This document shows positions 27,807 to 37,924 of a stretch of DNA of 64,000 nucleotides, piece by piece. This DNA is from Leptolyngbya boryana PCC 6306 (GTDB lineage Bacteria > Cyanobacteriota > Cyanobacteriia > Leptolyngbyales > Leptolyngbyaceae), in assembly GCF_000353285.1 (NCBI RefSeq), contig NZ_KB731324.1, forward strand, positions 6,191,156 to 6,255,155, in the 5' to 3' direction. A program made the translations under genes and the position numbers. Under the pieces are notes generated by a model. That model did no database searches, was not told where the DNA came from, and was given only the letters and a program-made list of their open reading frames with translations. Positions within the stretch are counted from its first letter, which is position 1; every line of letters starts with the position of its first letter.

Positions 27807-30800
27807 TTAATCTGTTACGCCTAATGCTTTCAGCGCTAATCTCTGCGCAGAAGTAATTCCGGTTACTCCCCGAATATTTGTCCCTTCATAGGGTCTATCA
27901 GGAATGAAGGTCTGCAAACACTGTGCATCTTGCAAATCCCACATCCGAACTGTTCCATCATGGCTCCCGGTTGCGATCGTCATTGTTTCGCCTGGACGAA
28001 ACGCGATCGAGGATCTGACCGAATGCATCAAAATCGGCAGTGTTTTCGCACAAGCAAAATGCTCAGTTTCCCAGAGTTTCACGGTTTGATCTAAGCTTCC
28101 ACTTGCTAAAAAACGACCATCCAAACTGAAAGCAACTGTCCAGACATTGTTTTCGTGTCCCTGTAAGATCTGCACACATTCCCCGGTTTGAACATTCCAA
28201 ACTCTGACGGTTTCATCTCCGCTGCCGCTGGCAAGTAACGTTCCGTCTGGACTAAAAGCGATCGCTTGAATTTGCCCTGTATGTCCCTGTAGTACGTGCA
28301 AGCACTCCGCTGCTTCCACTGACCAAATCCGAATCGTTTGATCATCACTACTACTCGCAATCACTGAGCCATCTGAACTAAAAGTCACTGCCCAAATCCA
28401 ACTCGAATGTCCGGTTAAAACCTCCAAGCATTGTCCAGTTTCGACCGACCAGAGCCGAATCGTTTGATCATCGCTGCCGCTCGCTAAGATCTGACCATTC
28501 GGACTAAATGCTACAGACTGTACCCAATTTGAGTGTCCTTGTAATTGTTTGAGGCATTCCCCGGTTGCAACTGACCAAATCCGAACAGTTCGATCGAGAC
28601 TACTACTCGCAGCCCATTCTCCGTTCGGATGAAAGGTGACTGAAGTGACCCAATCTTGATGTCCTCGTAGCGTTTTCAAGCAAGTTCCTGACTGGATTGA
28701 CCAGAGCCGAAGGGTGCGATCTGTACTTCCGCTCGCGAGCAATTGCCCATCTGGGTGAAATGCGACTGAAAAGATAGAGTTTGTATAGCCTGTGAGGGTC
28801 TTTAAACAGCGACCTGTAGTAGTATCCCAAAGCTTAACAGTATGGTCAGTACTACCGCTGGCAATCAACTGATTGAACGCCACTGAGAAGACAGAATTCG
28901 TGTGCCCCTTGAGTGTTTGCACACATTGCCCAGTGTGGATGTCCCAAACTTTAATGGTTTGATCATCGCTACTACTGACTAACCGTTGAGAATCTGAGCT
29001 AAAAGTAATCGATCGCACTCGATCGCGATGTTCGCTCAAGACATTTAAACATTCACCCGTTTCTAATGCCCATAATCGAATTGTATGATCCGCGCTTCCG
29101 CTGGCAAGCAGTTGACCATCAGGACTAAATGCAACTGACCAAATGCGATCGCGATGTTGCTGATAAATTGCCTGACATTCGCCACTCTGCATAGCCCAAA
29201 TTCGCACAGTTCGGTCATCGCTGCCACTTGCTAAATACTGACCATCGGCGCTAAATGCAACCGAAAGAATTCGACCCGTATGACCCGTTAAAACTTGGTA
29301 GCATTCTCCTGTTTTAACGTTTCGCAGTTGAACAGTTGGCTCATCGCCACCACTTACGATCGTAGTTCCATCTGCGCTAAACGCAACAGCCCAAATCGCG
29401 CTAGTATGACCTCGAAGAACTTGCAAACATTCACCAGTCTCGACTTGCCAGACTCGAATTGTTTTATCGCTGCTACAACTTGCTAGCAAGCTTCCATCAG
29501 GACTAAAAGCAACTGCCCAAACCCAGCCCCGATGTCCTGAAAGATTCAATAACGGTTCTCCAGAAGAAACTTGCCAAAGCCGCAATCCTCCTTCAGCATC
29601 GCCTGTAGCTAACTGAGTACCATCGGGACTAAAAGCAACCGTAAAGACCACGCCCAATGTGTCTGCAAATGCAGAACGACTGAGATCAGAATTTGCTAAG
29701 TTTACTCGATCGAGATTCACCTGGCGGAAATCTGCTTGCCAAATTGCTAAATCAGATAAGTCATGATGCTTCAGCCGAGGTTGGATCTGACAAAGTAAAT
29801 TTAAGAGATTTCCACCTGCATAGCCGATATCTGATACGGGATTATCTTGAAGTTGGTGAATTCTATCGACCAAAAGATGCTCGATGTTCCCTGGAGAATT
29901 TGCTTGTAAAGTCGAGATTACAGGCTGCAAACTCAATCGAATTTGAGCCTCTCGAACATCATCACTAGCTTGGGGTTTGAGCAATGCGTGAGTTTTTAAG
30001 CGGAGCAGCTCTCCGGTTTGAATTTCCTGGCAAACTTTTTCCACCAAGCAATCAGTCACGTATTCCATGATCACAGGCTGGAGCGAAAATTTCGCATTCA
30101 CCTTTTCGATTAAAGAGCGTTGCTCTAGGAGTTCTAAAATCTCGATCAATCGCTGCACTGAAAGCGGCGGAAATATGTCAGCTTTGAGTTCTGAAAATGA
30201 AACTGGCTCACGGTACACTGCTAGCCAATCCATCACCGTTTTTTCGGACTCTGAGAGCCGCTGAAATTGTTGCTCGATCAGCGATCGAATATTGCCTAAT
30301 GCCCAAGCATCTTGGCTGAGAAAATCCGCTAATTGTCCATCAAATAAATTCTGAATCGTCGTGGAAATCATTTTCAAGGCTAAGGGATTGCCTGAATATC
30401 CGGCGATCAATCGGCTCCAGTCCGTCTCTGTGCCGCGAAAGGTTCCCTTAATTTGCAAAAGCTGCTGTCCCGCTGCAAGCGTTAAGCCGCGCAACATCAG
30501 CGATCGCACAGGTAGCACATTGCCTTCTAGCATACCAATTTCATAAGGTTTCTCGCGGCTCGTCAGCACACTACAACTTTGATGAATGGTTTCTCCAAGC
30601 TGCCGAAACAATTCTCCATATTGCTCATAGCCACTGCGATACTGATTCCCTTGCAGAACGGTTTCAACATTGTCCAGTACGAGTAAACAGCGTCGCGATC
30701 GCATTTCTTGCAATAATCGAGAAATCGTCACATCTCGCTGATTAGAAATTGCTTCACTCGATAACACCTGAATCACGTCTAGCAGCAATTCCTGAACAGA

Positions 30801-31328
30801 TGGAGCATTTCTGAGCGATCGCCAAATAATCCAGTCGAACTGGTTTTGGAGCTGTTTGGCAAGCTTCACCGAGAGCGAAGTTTTACCCATCCCGCCGATC
30901 CCAACAATTGAGATCAAGCGGCATTGATCCTCACAAATCCACTGCTGTAACTGAGATAGCTCATGCTCTCGCCCACAAAAAAAACTCACATCGACAGCAT
31001 CGCCCCAATCTTGAGCTTGAATGATTTGTTTGCTAATGACTGGTTGTTTCTGTTCTTGAGCTTGAAAGCGTCGCTCGATCGCGGCTCGAAAACTGGTTTT
31101 ATTGACTTTTTCACCCAGAACTTCTGACAACAATTTCCAAAGTTTTGGACCAACATCGTGTTTTAGATAAGTTCCTGAATAGCCATAAGTATCAGCAATT
31201 TGGTCATAACTTTGACGCTCCCACGACCAAGACGATCGCAGCATTGCCAATTGCAGATCGTTCAGATGTATGCCAATTTTTTCAAACACAAGTCGATCAG
31301 TAAAGGCTAGTGTTGCGTCAATATCCAT
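27807..31328 (-). CDS. STAND NTPase with 14 WD40 repeats
   Basis: 1173 residues. N-terminal ~95 residues: a winged-helix-like domain (QIADTYGYSGTYLKHDVGPKLWKLL) common at the front of cyanobacterial NB-ARC proteins. Then an NB-ARC/STAND ATPase with P-loop GIGGMGKTSL near residue 145, Walker B CLLVLDNVE, and GNPLALK. A short pentapeptide-like stretch (ADFRQVNLDRVNLANSDLS) precedes 14 WD40 units, enough for two seven-bladed propellers. Repeat 3 has Arg in place of the WD-box Trp, and repeat 7 lacks three or four residues. Such proteins are signal or defence switches; the ligand is unknown. Confidence 0.88.
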   Translation of the reverse strand: MDIDATLAFTDRLVFEKIGIHLNDLQLAMLRSSWSWERQSYDQIADTYGYSGTYLKHDVGPKLWKLLSEVLGEKVNKTSFRAAIERRFQAQEQKQPVISKQIIQAQDWGDAVDVSFFCGREHELSQLQQWICEDQCRLISIVGIGGMGKTSLSVKLAKQLQNQFDWIIWRSLRNAPSVQELLLDVIQVLSSEAISNQRDVTISRLLQEMRSRRCLLVLDNVETVLQGNQYRSGYEQYGELFRQLGETIHQSCSVLTSREKPYEIGMLEGNVLPVRSLMLRGLTLAAGQQLLQIKGTFRGTETDWSRLIAGYSGNPLALKMISTTIQNLFDGQLADFLSQDAWALGNIRSLIEQQFQRLSESEKTVMDWLAVYREPVSFSELKADIFPPLSVQRLIEILELLEQRSLIEKVNAKFSLQPVIMEYVTDCLVEKVCQEIQTGELLRLKTHALLKPQASDDVREAQIRLSLQPVISTLQANSPGNIEHLLVDRIHQLQDNPVSDIGYAGGNLLNLLCQIQPRLKHHDLSDLAIWQADFRQVNLDRVNLANSDLSRSAFADTLGVVFTVAFSPDGTQLATGDAEGGLRLWQVSSGEPLLNLSGHRGWVWAVAFSPDGSLLASCSSDKTIRVWQVETGECLQVLRGHTSAIWAVAFSADGTTIVSGGDEPTVQLRNVKTGECYQVLTGHTGRILSVAFSADGQYLASGSDDRTVRIWAMQSGECQAIYQQHRDRIWSVAFSPDGQLLASGSADHTIRLWALETGECLNVLSEHRDRVRSITFSSDSQRLVSSSDDQTIKVWDIHTGQCVQTLKGHTNSVFSVAFNQLIASGSTDHTVKLWDTTTGRCLKTLTGYTNSIFSVAFHPDGQLLASGSTDRTLRLWSIQSGTCLKTLRGHQDWVTSVTFHPNGEWAASSSLDRTVRIWSVATGECLKQLQGHSNWVQSVAFSPNGQILASGSDDQTIRLWSVETGQCLEVLTGHSSWIWAVTFSSDGSVIASSSDDQTIRIWSVEAAECLHVLQGHTGQIQAIAFSPDGTLLASGSGDETVRVWNVQTGECVQILQGHENNVWTVAFSLDGRFLASGSLDQTVKLWETEHFACAKTLPILMHSVRSSIAFRPGETMTIATGSHDGTVRMWDLQDAQCLQTFIPDRPYEGTNIRGVTGITSAQRLALKALGVTD

Positions 31329-31505
31329 GCTGTCAAACTGATGAATTTATCCCTGACATGAACTTAAGACCTCTCTCATCAAAAATCAAACAAAATAGTT
31401 GCGGCATTTCGCAAGATATTCTTTAAACTGCTGGTGTGATCCGTAATCCTGACATCACAACCAGTAACAATTTAAGTATAAGATGCCCATTCGCCTTCAA
31501 CCGTC

Positions 31506-33011
31506 ATGATATTGGCAATGCTTTGGAATCGATTTTTTCGATTTCTTCTCAAACGAATTGTGCTGGTTTTGGCACTTCTGCTTTGTCTCGGAGCCGGAAT
31601 CGCGCTGGCAAATATGTCTCGCTTGTCCACGAACTTGATCGAGTCCCAAGCAATCCAAAATGCCGCTCTACATGCCCAGTCTTTTCAACAAGCGATCGCG
31701 CTCTACAGCGATTCTGCTGCCGATCGTGCTAAACCTGTGAAAGGCATTACTGTGACCCATGCTTATCTGAACCAGTCTGGAGGTATTCCTTTGCCCTCAA
31801 CGTTCGCTCTCGAACTGGGAAATCAAATCAGCGAAAAGAATCCAGAAATGGTGGTGCGCTTGTTCAGCGAGTATCCATTTCCGTGGCGGGGCGCGAGGCA
31901 AGCCGATGCATTGGAAAAAGATGCGATCGCATTTTTGCAGAAAACTCCGCGATCGCCCTTTGTGCGATTTGAGCGCAAAGATGGGCATACCACCCTGTTT
32001 TACGGTGAAGCCAGCATCATGAAGCAAACCTGCGTTGAGTGCCACAATACGCATCAGCAAAGCCCGAAAAAAGATTGGGCAGTCGGTGATGTTGCTGGAG
32101 TCTGGGAGATTCGCCAACCGCTGGATCAATTTGTCGAGAAAGTCAATCGCAATCTGCAAGGAACCTTTGCGATGCTAGGCAGCATGTCGGTCATCGGACT
32201 ATCGGGTTTAACTTTGGTTGTAGGACGATTGCGACAAACAGCAAAAGAGCTAGAACAGCGAGTGCGAGAACGAACCTTTGATCTCGCTCAGGCAAATACA
32301 GATTTAGAGAAACGCAATAGTCTGATTCGTCAAGTCTTTGGACGTTACTTAAGCGATGCGGTTGTTGGCACGTTACTCGATCAACCGACCGGACTAAAGT
32401 TAGGTGGGGATCGGCGAACGATTACGATTTTGACTTCTGATCTGCGAGGCTTTAGTACACTGTCAGAGCGCTTACCTCCCGAAAAAGTGATTGAAATTCT
32501 GAATTTGTACCTTGAAGATATGGCAGAAGTGATTAACCAGTATCAAGGCACGATCGATGAATTTATGGGAGATGGCATCTTAGTGCTGTTTGGTGCGCCT
32601 CTGTCTCAAGCTGATGATGCGCTGCGAGCCGTTGCCTGTGCCTGCGCGATGCAACTGACAATGGGATTGGTCAATGAGAAGCTACAAGCCTTGAATTTAC
32701 CTCAGCTAGAAATGGGAATTGGTATCAATACCGGAGAAGTCATTGTTGGGAACATTGGGTCGGAAAAACGGACGAAGTATGGTGTGGTCGGCAGTTCTGT
32801 GAATTTGACCTATCGGATCGAGTCTTATACCCAGGGTGGACAAATTCTAATTTCTGAGCAGACCCGTCAGGCTTTAGGTCAGAATGTGCAAATTATGGGC
32901 GAGAAACAGGTTCATCCGAAAGGGTTTGAGAACCCGATTACTATCTATGATGTCTATGGGATTAGAGGCCGCTACAATCTCTTTCTTCCCAAAGATAAGC
33001 CGATGGCTTGA
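31506..33011 (+). CDS. Class III nucleotide cyclase with a DUF3365 (Tll0287-like) haem-binding sensor domain
   Basis: 501 residues. One N-terminal membrane helix, then an extracytoplasmic region (~40-215) ending in CVECHN (Cys176, Cys179, His180), a c-type haem attachment motif within a DUF3365/Tll0287-like domain. A second membrane helix (MLGSMSVIGLSGLTLVVG) and a coiled coil lead to the catalytic domain (residues ~300-490): metal Asp in TSDLRGFSTLSE, second in MGDGILVLFG, and VVGSSVNLTYRI. Adenylate versus guanylate specificity is not certain. ATG at 31506. Confidence 0.82.
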   Translation: MILAMLWNRFFRFLLKRIVLVLALLLCLGAGIALANMSRLSTNLIESQAIQNAALHAQSFQQAIALYSDSAADRAKPVKGITVTHAYLNQSGGIPLPSTFALELGNQISEKNPEMVVRLFSEYPFPWRGARQADALEKDAIAFLQKTPRSPFVRFERKDGHTTLFYGEASIMKQTCVECHNTHQQSPKKDWAVGDVAGVWEIRQPLDQFVEKVNRNLQGTFAMLGSMSVIGLSGLTLVVGRLRQTAKELEQRVRERTFDLAQANTDLEKRNSLIRQVFGRYLSDAVVGTLLDQPTGLKLGGDRRTITILTSDLRGFSTLSERLPPEKVIEILNLYLEDMAEVINQYQGTIDEFMGDGILVLFGAPLSQADDALRAVACACAMQLTMGLVNEKLQALNLPQLEMGIGINTGEVIVGNIGSEKRTKYGVVGSSVNLTYRIESYTQGGQILISEQTRQALGQNVQIMGEKQVHPKGFENPITIYDVYGIRGRYNLFLPKDKPMA

Positions 33012-33040
33012 GAACTTCAGTAGTCCTGAATTGGGTGTGA

Positions 33041-33094
33041 AGTGGGGAGTAGGGAATTGGTTTCTTGGTAGCTCTCTACTTCCTACCCCCTACT
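33041..33094 (+). repeat. Imperfect inverted repeat after the cyclase gene
   Basis: GTGGGGAGTAGGG pairs imperfectly with CCTACCCCCTACTC about 30 bases later, then TTTT. It may serve as a bidirectional terminator between the two convergent genes; it resembles the element at 12609. Confidence 0.45.
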
Positions 33095-33139
33095 CTTTTC
33101 AGCATTCACAACTCAAACAGATCCGCCCTATCACCGTTT

Positions 33140-35503
33140 TCAAACTTCAATTTCGACGGAGACAGGATGACCTTCACTCAGTTCTAGTACTTTGCCTTGA
33201 TGCTCGATCGATAATCCCTGTCCGTTTTGCAGGAGATAAGTTGCCGTCTTGTCATGCATCTCAACCCATAATCGCTGACCTCGCACCGTTAGGGGAAATC
33301 GCAGGCGTTGAATGATCTTCGGCAGCCTAGGATGAAAGGATAGTCGCCCGTCATCATCGCGGAGTCCTGCAAAACCATACACTTGAATCATCCAAGTTCC
33401 GCCCATTGCTGCAATATGACAGCCATCTTTCACATTGCCCGCGACATTGCCTAAGTCCATTAAGCTCGCATAGGCTGCATATTCGATCGCTTCATCCATG
33501 TATCCAATTTCAGCAGCAAGGATGCTTTGAATACAGACTGATAAAGAAGAGTCACCTGTTGTGAGCGGATCATAATAGTCAAAATTGCGGCGTTTCTGCT
33601 CTTGTGAAAATTCGTGTCCTAGTAAAAACATAGCAAGCACAACATCGGCCTGTTTGATCACCTGATGCCGATAGATCACGAGGGGATGAAAATGCAGCAA
33701 TAAAGGGTATTTGTCAGGAGGTGTATTCTCGAAATCCCAAACTTCATCATCAAGAAACCCATCATGCTGTAAGTGAATTCCTCGCGATTGATCATAAGGC
33801 AGATACATACGATCAGCAGCCTTTCGCCAACACTCTACTTCAGCCAAATCGAGATGAGTTTGATGTACTAAAGCCTGAAATTGTTCTGCATTCTTGTCGC
33901 GCAACGTTTCAATTGTTTCAGCGGCATACCACAGATTCTCACGTGCCATCAAATTCGTATAGGCATTGTTATTGACCACAGTGTTGTACTCATCCGGTCC
34001 AGTCACACCATTGATGCAGAATTGATCTCCTTTGCGCGGTGAAAAGAACCCTAAGCTACACCACATTCGTGCTGTTTCAACTAGCATCTCTGCGCCTTCT
34101 CGGAAACGAAACTCTTCATCTCCAGTCGCTTCGATATACTTCTTCAGCGCATACATAATGTCAGCATTGATGTGATACTGGGCAGTTCCGGCTGCATAGT
34201 TCCCAGATGCTTCTTCACCATTGATTGTTCTCCAAGGAAATAAGGCTCCCGCTTGACTCACTTGTTTCGCCCGCGATCGCGCTTGCTGCAACATGTTGTA
34301 TCGAAACCGCAGCAAGTTCTTCGCAATCTGTGGCGAGGTGTAGATCAAGAACGGCAAAACATAGATTTCCATATCCCAGAAATAATGCCCTTCGTAAGCT
34401 TGGCTAGTTAACCCCTTCGCCGCAACTCCAGCATCTTGCGATCGCGCTGAAGCCTGCAAGATGTGAAAGAGATTAAACCGCAGCACTTGCTGCATCTTCT
34501 CAGTCGAATCCGGTGCATCTGGATGTCCTTCGATTTGCACATCACTGCGCTGCCAAAAATCATTCAAGTAATCATACTGACTGGCTAAGAGTTGATCAAA
34601 GCCTTGTCTGAGCGCACGATCGAGGGCACGATTTGAGCGATCGCACAATTCTTGAGCAGAAGCACGCTGACCTGTGTGATAGGTGATCAGTTTGATCAAT
34701 CGGATTGGTACACCTGCTTGAGCATCCACACTGAACACAACTTTACCTTTATCTTCAGAAGCTTGTGCTTCATAGAGATAAGAGCATCCCGTTTCAAAAA
34801 TATGATCAATCCCACAGGTGACACTCATTTGACTATTGCGAGTGCGATGGCTGAGTAAGATGCGCTGCTTCTCGCAGAAGTGATGCTCGGGGAGTAAAAC
34901 CCGTTCTTTGAAACCTTTGGTGAGGCGAGGATCATTTGTATTGCTAGAAGGCGTGGGATCATAACAAACTTCTGAAGACAGTACGATCGGGGTATTGGCA
35001 TTGAGAACCGTCACTTCGTAAGAAATCGCCGCAAGATGGCGATGCTCAAATGAGACGAATCGGCGAGAGCAAATCTTCACTTGTTTTCCCGATGACGTTT
35101 CCCATAGGATTGTGCGATCGAGCGTTCCCGATCGCATATCTAAGGCGCGTTCATACTGCGATAAATGGGCAGTCGGGAGATAGAACGGCTCATCATCAAC
35201 GTAGAGCCTAATGGTTTTACTATCTGCGACATTGACGATGGTCTGCCCGGTTTTTGCATAACCATAGGCTTCCTCAGCATATTCAATCTGCGAGGTTTCA
35301 TAGAAACCATTGATTAAGGTACTATTTTGCCAAACGGGATCACCTTCATCACACGTTCCGCGCATGCCTAAGTAACCATTTGCGGTCGAAAACAAAGTTT
35401 CCATCTGCTCTAAAAAATCAGGGGCGAACTTTGTTTCAACCCATCTCCAAGCGTCGGCGGGATAAATATGTGTCGGGGGATGAAAGGGTTGGCGCTGGAG
35501 CAT
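33140..35503 (-). CDS. GH65 family glycoside phosphorylase
   Basis: 787 residues, the usual length for maltose/kojibiose/trehalose phosphorylases. The catalytic general acid is Glu505 in TGPDEYNT. FWDMEIYVLPF and FPWRTINGEE (barrel loops) and HQVIKQADVVLAM (phosphate region) are family blocks. It splits an alpha-glucosidic disaccharide with phosphate to give beta-glucose 1-phosphate; the exact disaccharide is not readable. No beta-phosphoglucomutase gene, its usual neighbour, is present. ATG at 35503. Confidence 0.88.
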   Translation of the reverse strand: MLQRQPFHPPTHIYPADAWRWVETKFAPDFLEQMETLFSTANGYLGMRGTCDEGDPVWQNSTLINGFYETSQIEYAEEAYGYAKTGQTIVNVADSKTIRLYVDDEPFYLPTAHLSQYERALDMRSGTLDRTILWETSSGKQVKICSRRFVSFEHRHLAAISYEVTVLNANTPIVLSSEVCYDPTPSSNTNDPRLTKGFKERVLLPEHHFCEKQRILLSHRTRNSQMSVTCGIDHIFETGCSYLYEAQASEDKGKVVFSVDAQAGVPIRLIKLITYHTGQRASAQELCDRSNRALDRALRQGFDQLLASQYDYLNDFWQRSDVQIEGHPDAPDSTEKMQQVLRFNLFHILQASARSQDAGVAAKGLTSQAYEGHYFWDMEIYVLPFLIYTSPQIAKNLLRFRYNMLQQARSRAKQVSQAGALFPWRTINGEEASGNYAAGTAQYHINADIMYALKKYIEATGDEEFRFREGAEMLVETARMWCSLGFFSPRKGDQFCINGVTGPDEYNTVVNNNAYTNLMARENLWYAAETIETLRDKNAEQFQALVHQTHLDLAEVECWRKAADRMYLPYDQSRGIHLQHDGFLDDEVWDFENTPPDKYPLLLHFHPLVIYRHQVIKQADVVLAMFLLGHEFSQEQKRRNFDYYDPLTTGDSSLSVCIQSILAAEIGYMDEAIEYAAYASLMDLGNVAGNVKDGCHIAAMGGTWMIQVYGFAGLRDDDGRLSFHPRLPKIIQRLRFPLTVRGQRLWVEMHDKTATYLLQNGQGLSIEHQGKVLELSEGHPVSVEIEV

Positions 35504-35560
35504 GGGTTAATCGTTTCAAATTGGACAACCCTATGTGTAACGAATTGTGTTGTGAAAATG

Positions 35561-37801
35561 TCACTCTCTAAAGGCAGAATGAAAGGAATCCAGAAGGTTC
35601 TCAATCTCAGTTAACAGATCTTCGATCACAATCGGTTTTGCTAAATGAGCATCGAACCCTGCCGCGATCGCGCTAAGCCGATCTTCTTCGCGAACATTCG
35701 CGGTTAAGGCAATCGCCGGAATCCGATGAGATTGGCGAACTTGACGCATAAACTGATAGCCATCCATCTCTGGCATACTGATGTCACTGATGATTAGATC
35801 CGGCTGAAAGGGTTTCAGTTGGGCGATCGCGGCTTGCGCCGAGGCAGTAGAGATGACGATCGCGTGCTGGGATTCCAGAAAGAACTGGAGTAGCTCTCTG
35901 GTATCTGCCTCATCATCAATGACTAAAATCTTTCTGCCTTCTAAAACGGGAGTGAATTCTGGTGTGGATGGAATGGGTTCGGGCAACATTTCAGAATTTG
36001 CATTTGCGATCGGTAGTGTGATCACAAATGTTGCACCTTGATCGAGTCCTTCACTTTTCGCTTCGACTTGTCCATGATGCAACTCGACGAGATGGCGCAC
36101 GATTGCGAGTCCTAATCCCAATCCACCAAAATTGCGAGTTGTGCCATTGTCTTCCTGACGAAATCGCTCAAAGACATAAGGGAGAAACTCTGGGTGAATG
36201 CCCTTTCCCGTATCACTCACCCGAATTTGCACATGGGTTGCGGTACAGTCTAAGAGAACTTCGATTTGTCCATGTTCAGGTGTGAACTTAATCGCATTTG
36301 TCAGCAAATTGACTATGACTTGCTGCAATCGATTTGGATCCCCGTAAACTAAAACTTTGGACGCTGCATTCGTCTGCGTGAAAGTTAGAGCAAGTGCTTT
36401 TGCTTCTGCCGATAAGCGAACTGTCTCGATCGCAGAGCGAATAACTAAACTCAAATCTAGCTCTATTTCTCGCAAAATTAACTTGCCGCGCAAAATCCGA
36501 GAAACATCAAGTAAGTCTTCGATTAACTGGGATTGTAGCTTGGCATTTCGGGAAATTGTTTCCAATGCTTTCTCGGTTGTTGCTGGATCGAGCTTTCCGG
36601 TTTGTAATAGCTTCGACCAACCGAGAATTGGATTGAGTGGAGTGCGTAGCTCGTGTGAGACGATAGCTAGAAATTCATCTTTGACCTGATTTGCGGCTTC
36701 GGCTTGCGATCGCGCCATTTTCTCTCGCATGAGCAACTCATCTTTTTCACGATTCGCCTGTTTTAATTGGGCATTTGTTTGCTCTAAAATCTCAGCTAAA
36801 CGCGATCGGGCTGCATATTCTGCAAGTTGTACTTGAGAGATTGCGAGTTTGACTTGGGTTTGAGTTTGCTGAGTAATTGCAGTTCCAGTCAATAAAGCGA
36901 TCGCGCATTGAGTGAGCAAACTGAGCTTATGAACGGTGAGAACATCGGGATCAATTGGGAAATTTTGTAAGATTAAAGCATTAGGATACTTCAGGATATA
37001 GCTCAGTAGAGCAGCAATCACACAGAAGCTTGCCGTTGCTATACTGCCAATAGCTCCGAAGCGCAAAGCTGTCCAGAGGATTGGAATAAAGTTGAGAAAA
37101 GCAAACTGCTGAAACGCAAATCCGTTATGGCTCGTTTGCCAGACACTCAACATTGCGATCGCGATACTCATGCCAAAAATTGCAATTTTCTCGGCTCGAA
37201 AGCGAGAAGAGTTGCACGGATCAGAAGCACTTTTGGCTGGAAGTTCGCTCTCTGGAAGCCATCTCCAGTGTTGCAGTACTGGGTTTAAGGTCAATATCGC
37301 CAGCGGCGCGATGGTCATCGTTCCGATCGCATTGCCTAACCACCAGTGTGGGATTGTGCTTAAAACCCTCCCCCAAGGTAAATTTCCAATCGTGGCTAAG
37401 GTCAAAGTTCCACAGATTGCAGAACTAGCACAGGCGACAGTAGGAGCACTCAAGACAAAGACGCTGACATCTTTTACGCGATCAAGTGACAGCGATCGCT
37501 GCCAAACCCGCCGATAAAGCCACCAGGCTAGGAAAGGTTCTACGCCATCTATCAAACCCGCAAATTGGCTCCAACCGTGATTTCCCCAAAGTGGCGCGAC
37601 TAGAGTTGAAACAATTCCAGTGAGGATCACAGCAGGCATTCCGAACCAAATTGCTAGCGTCACTGCAACCCCTGAAGGTGGAAACCAGAGTGAAACCGCA
37701 GGCTGTACACGAAACAGTAACGCTGCGTAATGGGACAGAATAAGAATTCCTGCACCAAGCAAAAGAGGCTGCCAGGACTGCCTAGAGGGTCGAGCGTTCA
37801 T
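35561..37801 (-). CDS. MASE1 hybrid sensor histidine kinase
   Basis: 746 residues. N-terminal MASE1-like membrane domain with about eight helices (VSLWFPPSGVAVTLAIW is typical), a coiled linker (~330-370), HisKA with His in VSHELRTPLNPILGW, HATPase (NLLTNAIKF, DTGKGIHP, GLGLAIV), and a C-terminal receiver with Asp in LIISDISMPEMDG. A receiver fused to the kinase suggests a phosphorelay. No DNA-binding partner is adjacent. Ligand unknown. Confidence 0.88.
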   Translation of the reverse strand: MNARPSRQSWQPLLLGAGILILSHYAALLFRVQPAVSLWFPPSGVAVTLAIWFGMPAVILTGIVSTLVAPLWGNHGWSQFAGLIDGVEPFLAWWLYRRVWQRSLSLDRVKDVSVFVLSAPTVACASSAICGTLTLATIGNLPWGRVLSTIPHWWLGNAIGTMTIAPLAILTLNPVLQHWRWLPESELPAKSASDPCNSSRFRAEKIAIFGMSIAIAMLSVWQTSHNGFAFQQFAFLNFIPILWTALRFGAIGSIATASFCVIAALLSYILKYPNALILQNFPIDPDVLTVHKLSLLTQCAIALLTGTAITQQTQTQVKLAISQVQLAEYAARSRLAEILEQTNAQLKQANREKDELLMREKMARSQAEAANQVKDEFLAIVSHELRTPLNPILGWSKLLQTGKLDPATTEKALETISRNAKLQSQLIEDLLDVSRILRGKLILREIELDLSLVIRSAIETVRLSAEAKALALTFTQTNAASKVLVYGDPNRLQQVIVNLLTNAIKFTPEHGQIEVLLDCTATHVQIRVSDTGKGIHPEFLPYVFERFRQEDNGTTRNFGGLGLGLAIVRHLVELHHGQVEAKSEGLDQGATFVITLPIANANSEMLPEPIPSTPEFTPVLEGRKILVIDDEADTRELLQFFLESQHAIVISTASAQAAIAQLKPFQPDLIISDISMPEMDGYQFMRQVRQSHRIPAIALTANVREEDRLSAIAAGFDAHLAKPIVIEDLLTEIENLLDSFHSAFRE

Positions 37802-37924
37802 TCAATGGGCACATTTTGAGCAGGCTCTATTCTACGGAGAAGTGCCGATGACCGGATATCTCTTGAGACGGATCTTAATTATAGTTTGCTAAAGTTTAGT
37901 ATCTGATCATCGGTCTAAATTTAG

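Noticed and set aside
28100..29700. DNA-level tandem repeats in the WD40 region
   Set aside because: Explained by the repeated ~42-residue protein units; not a separate element.
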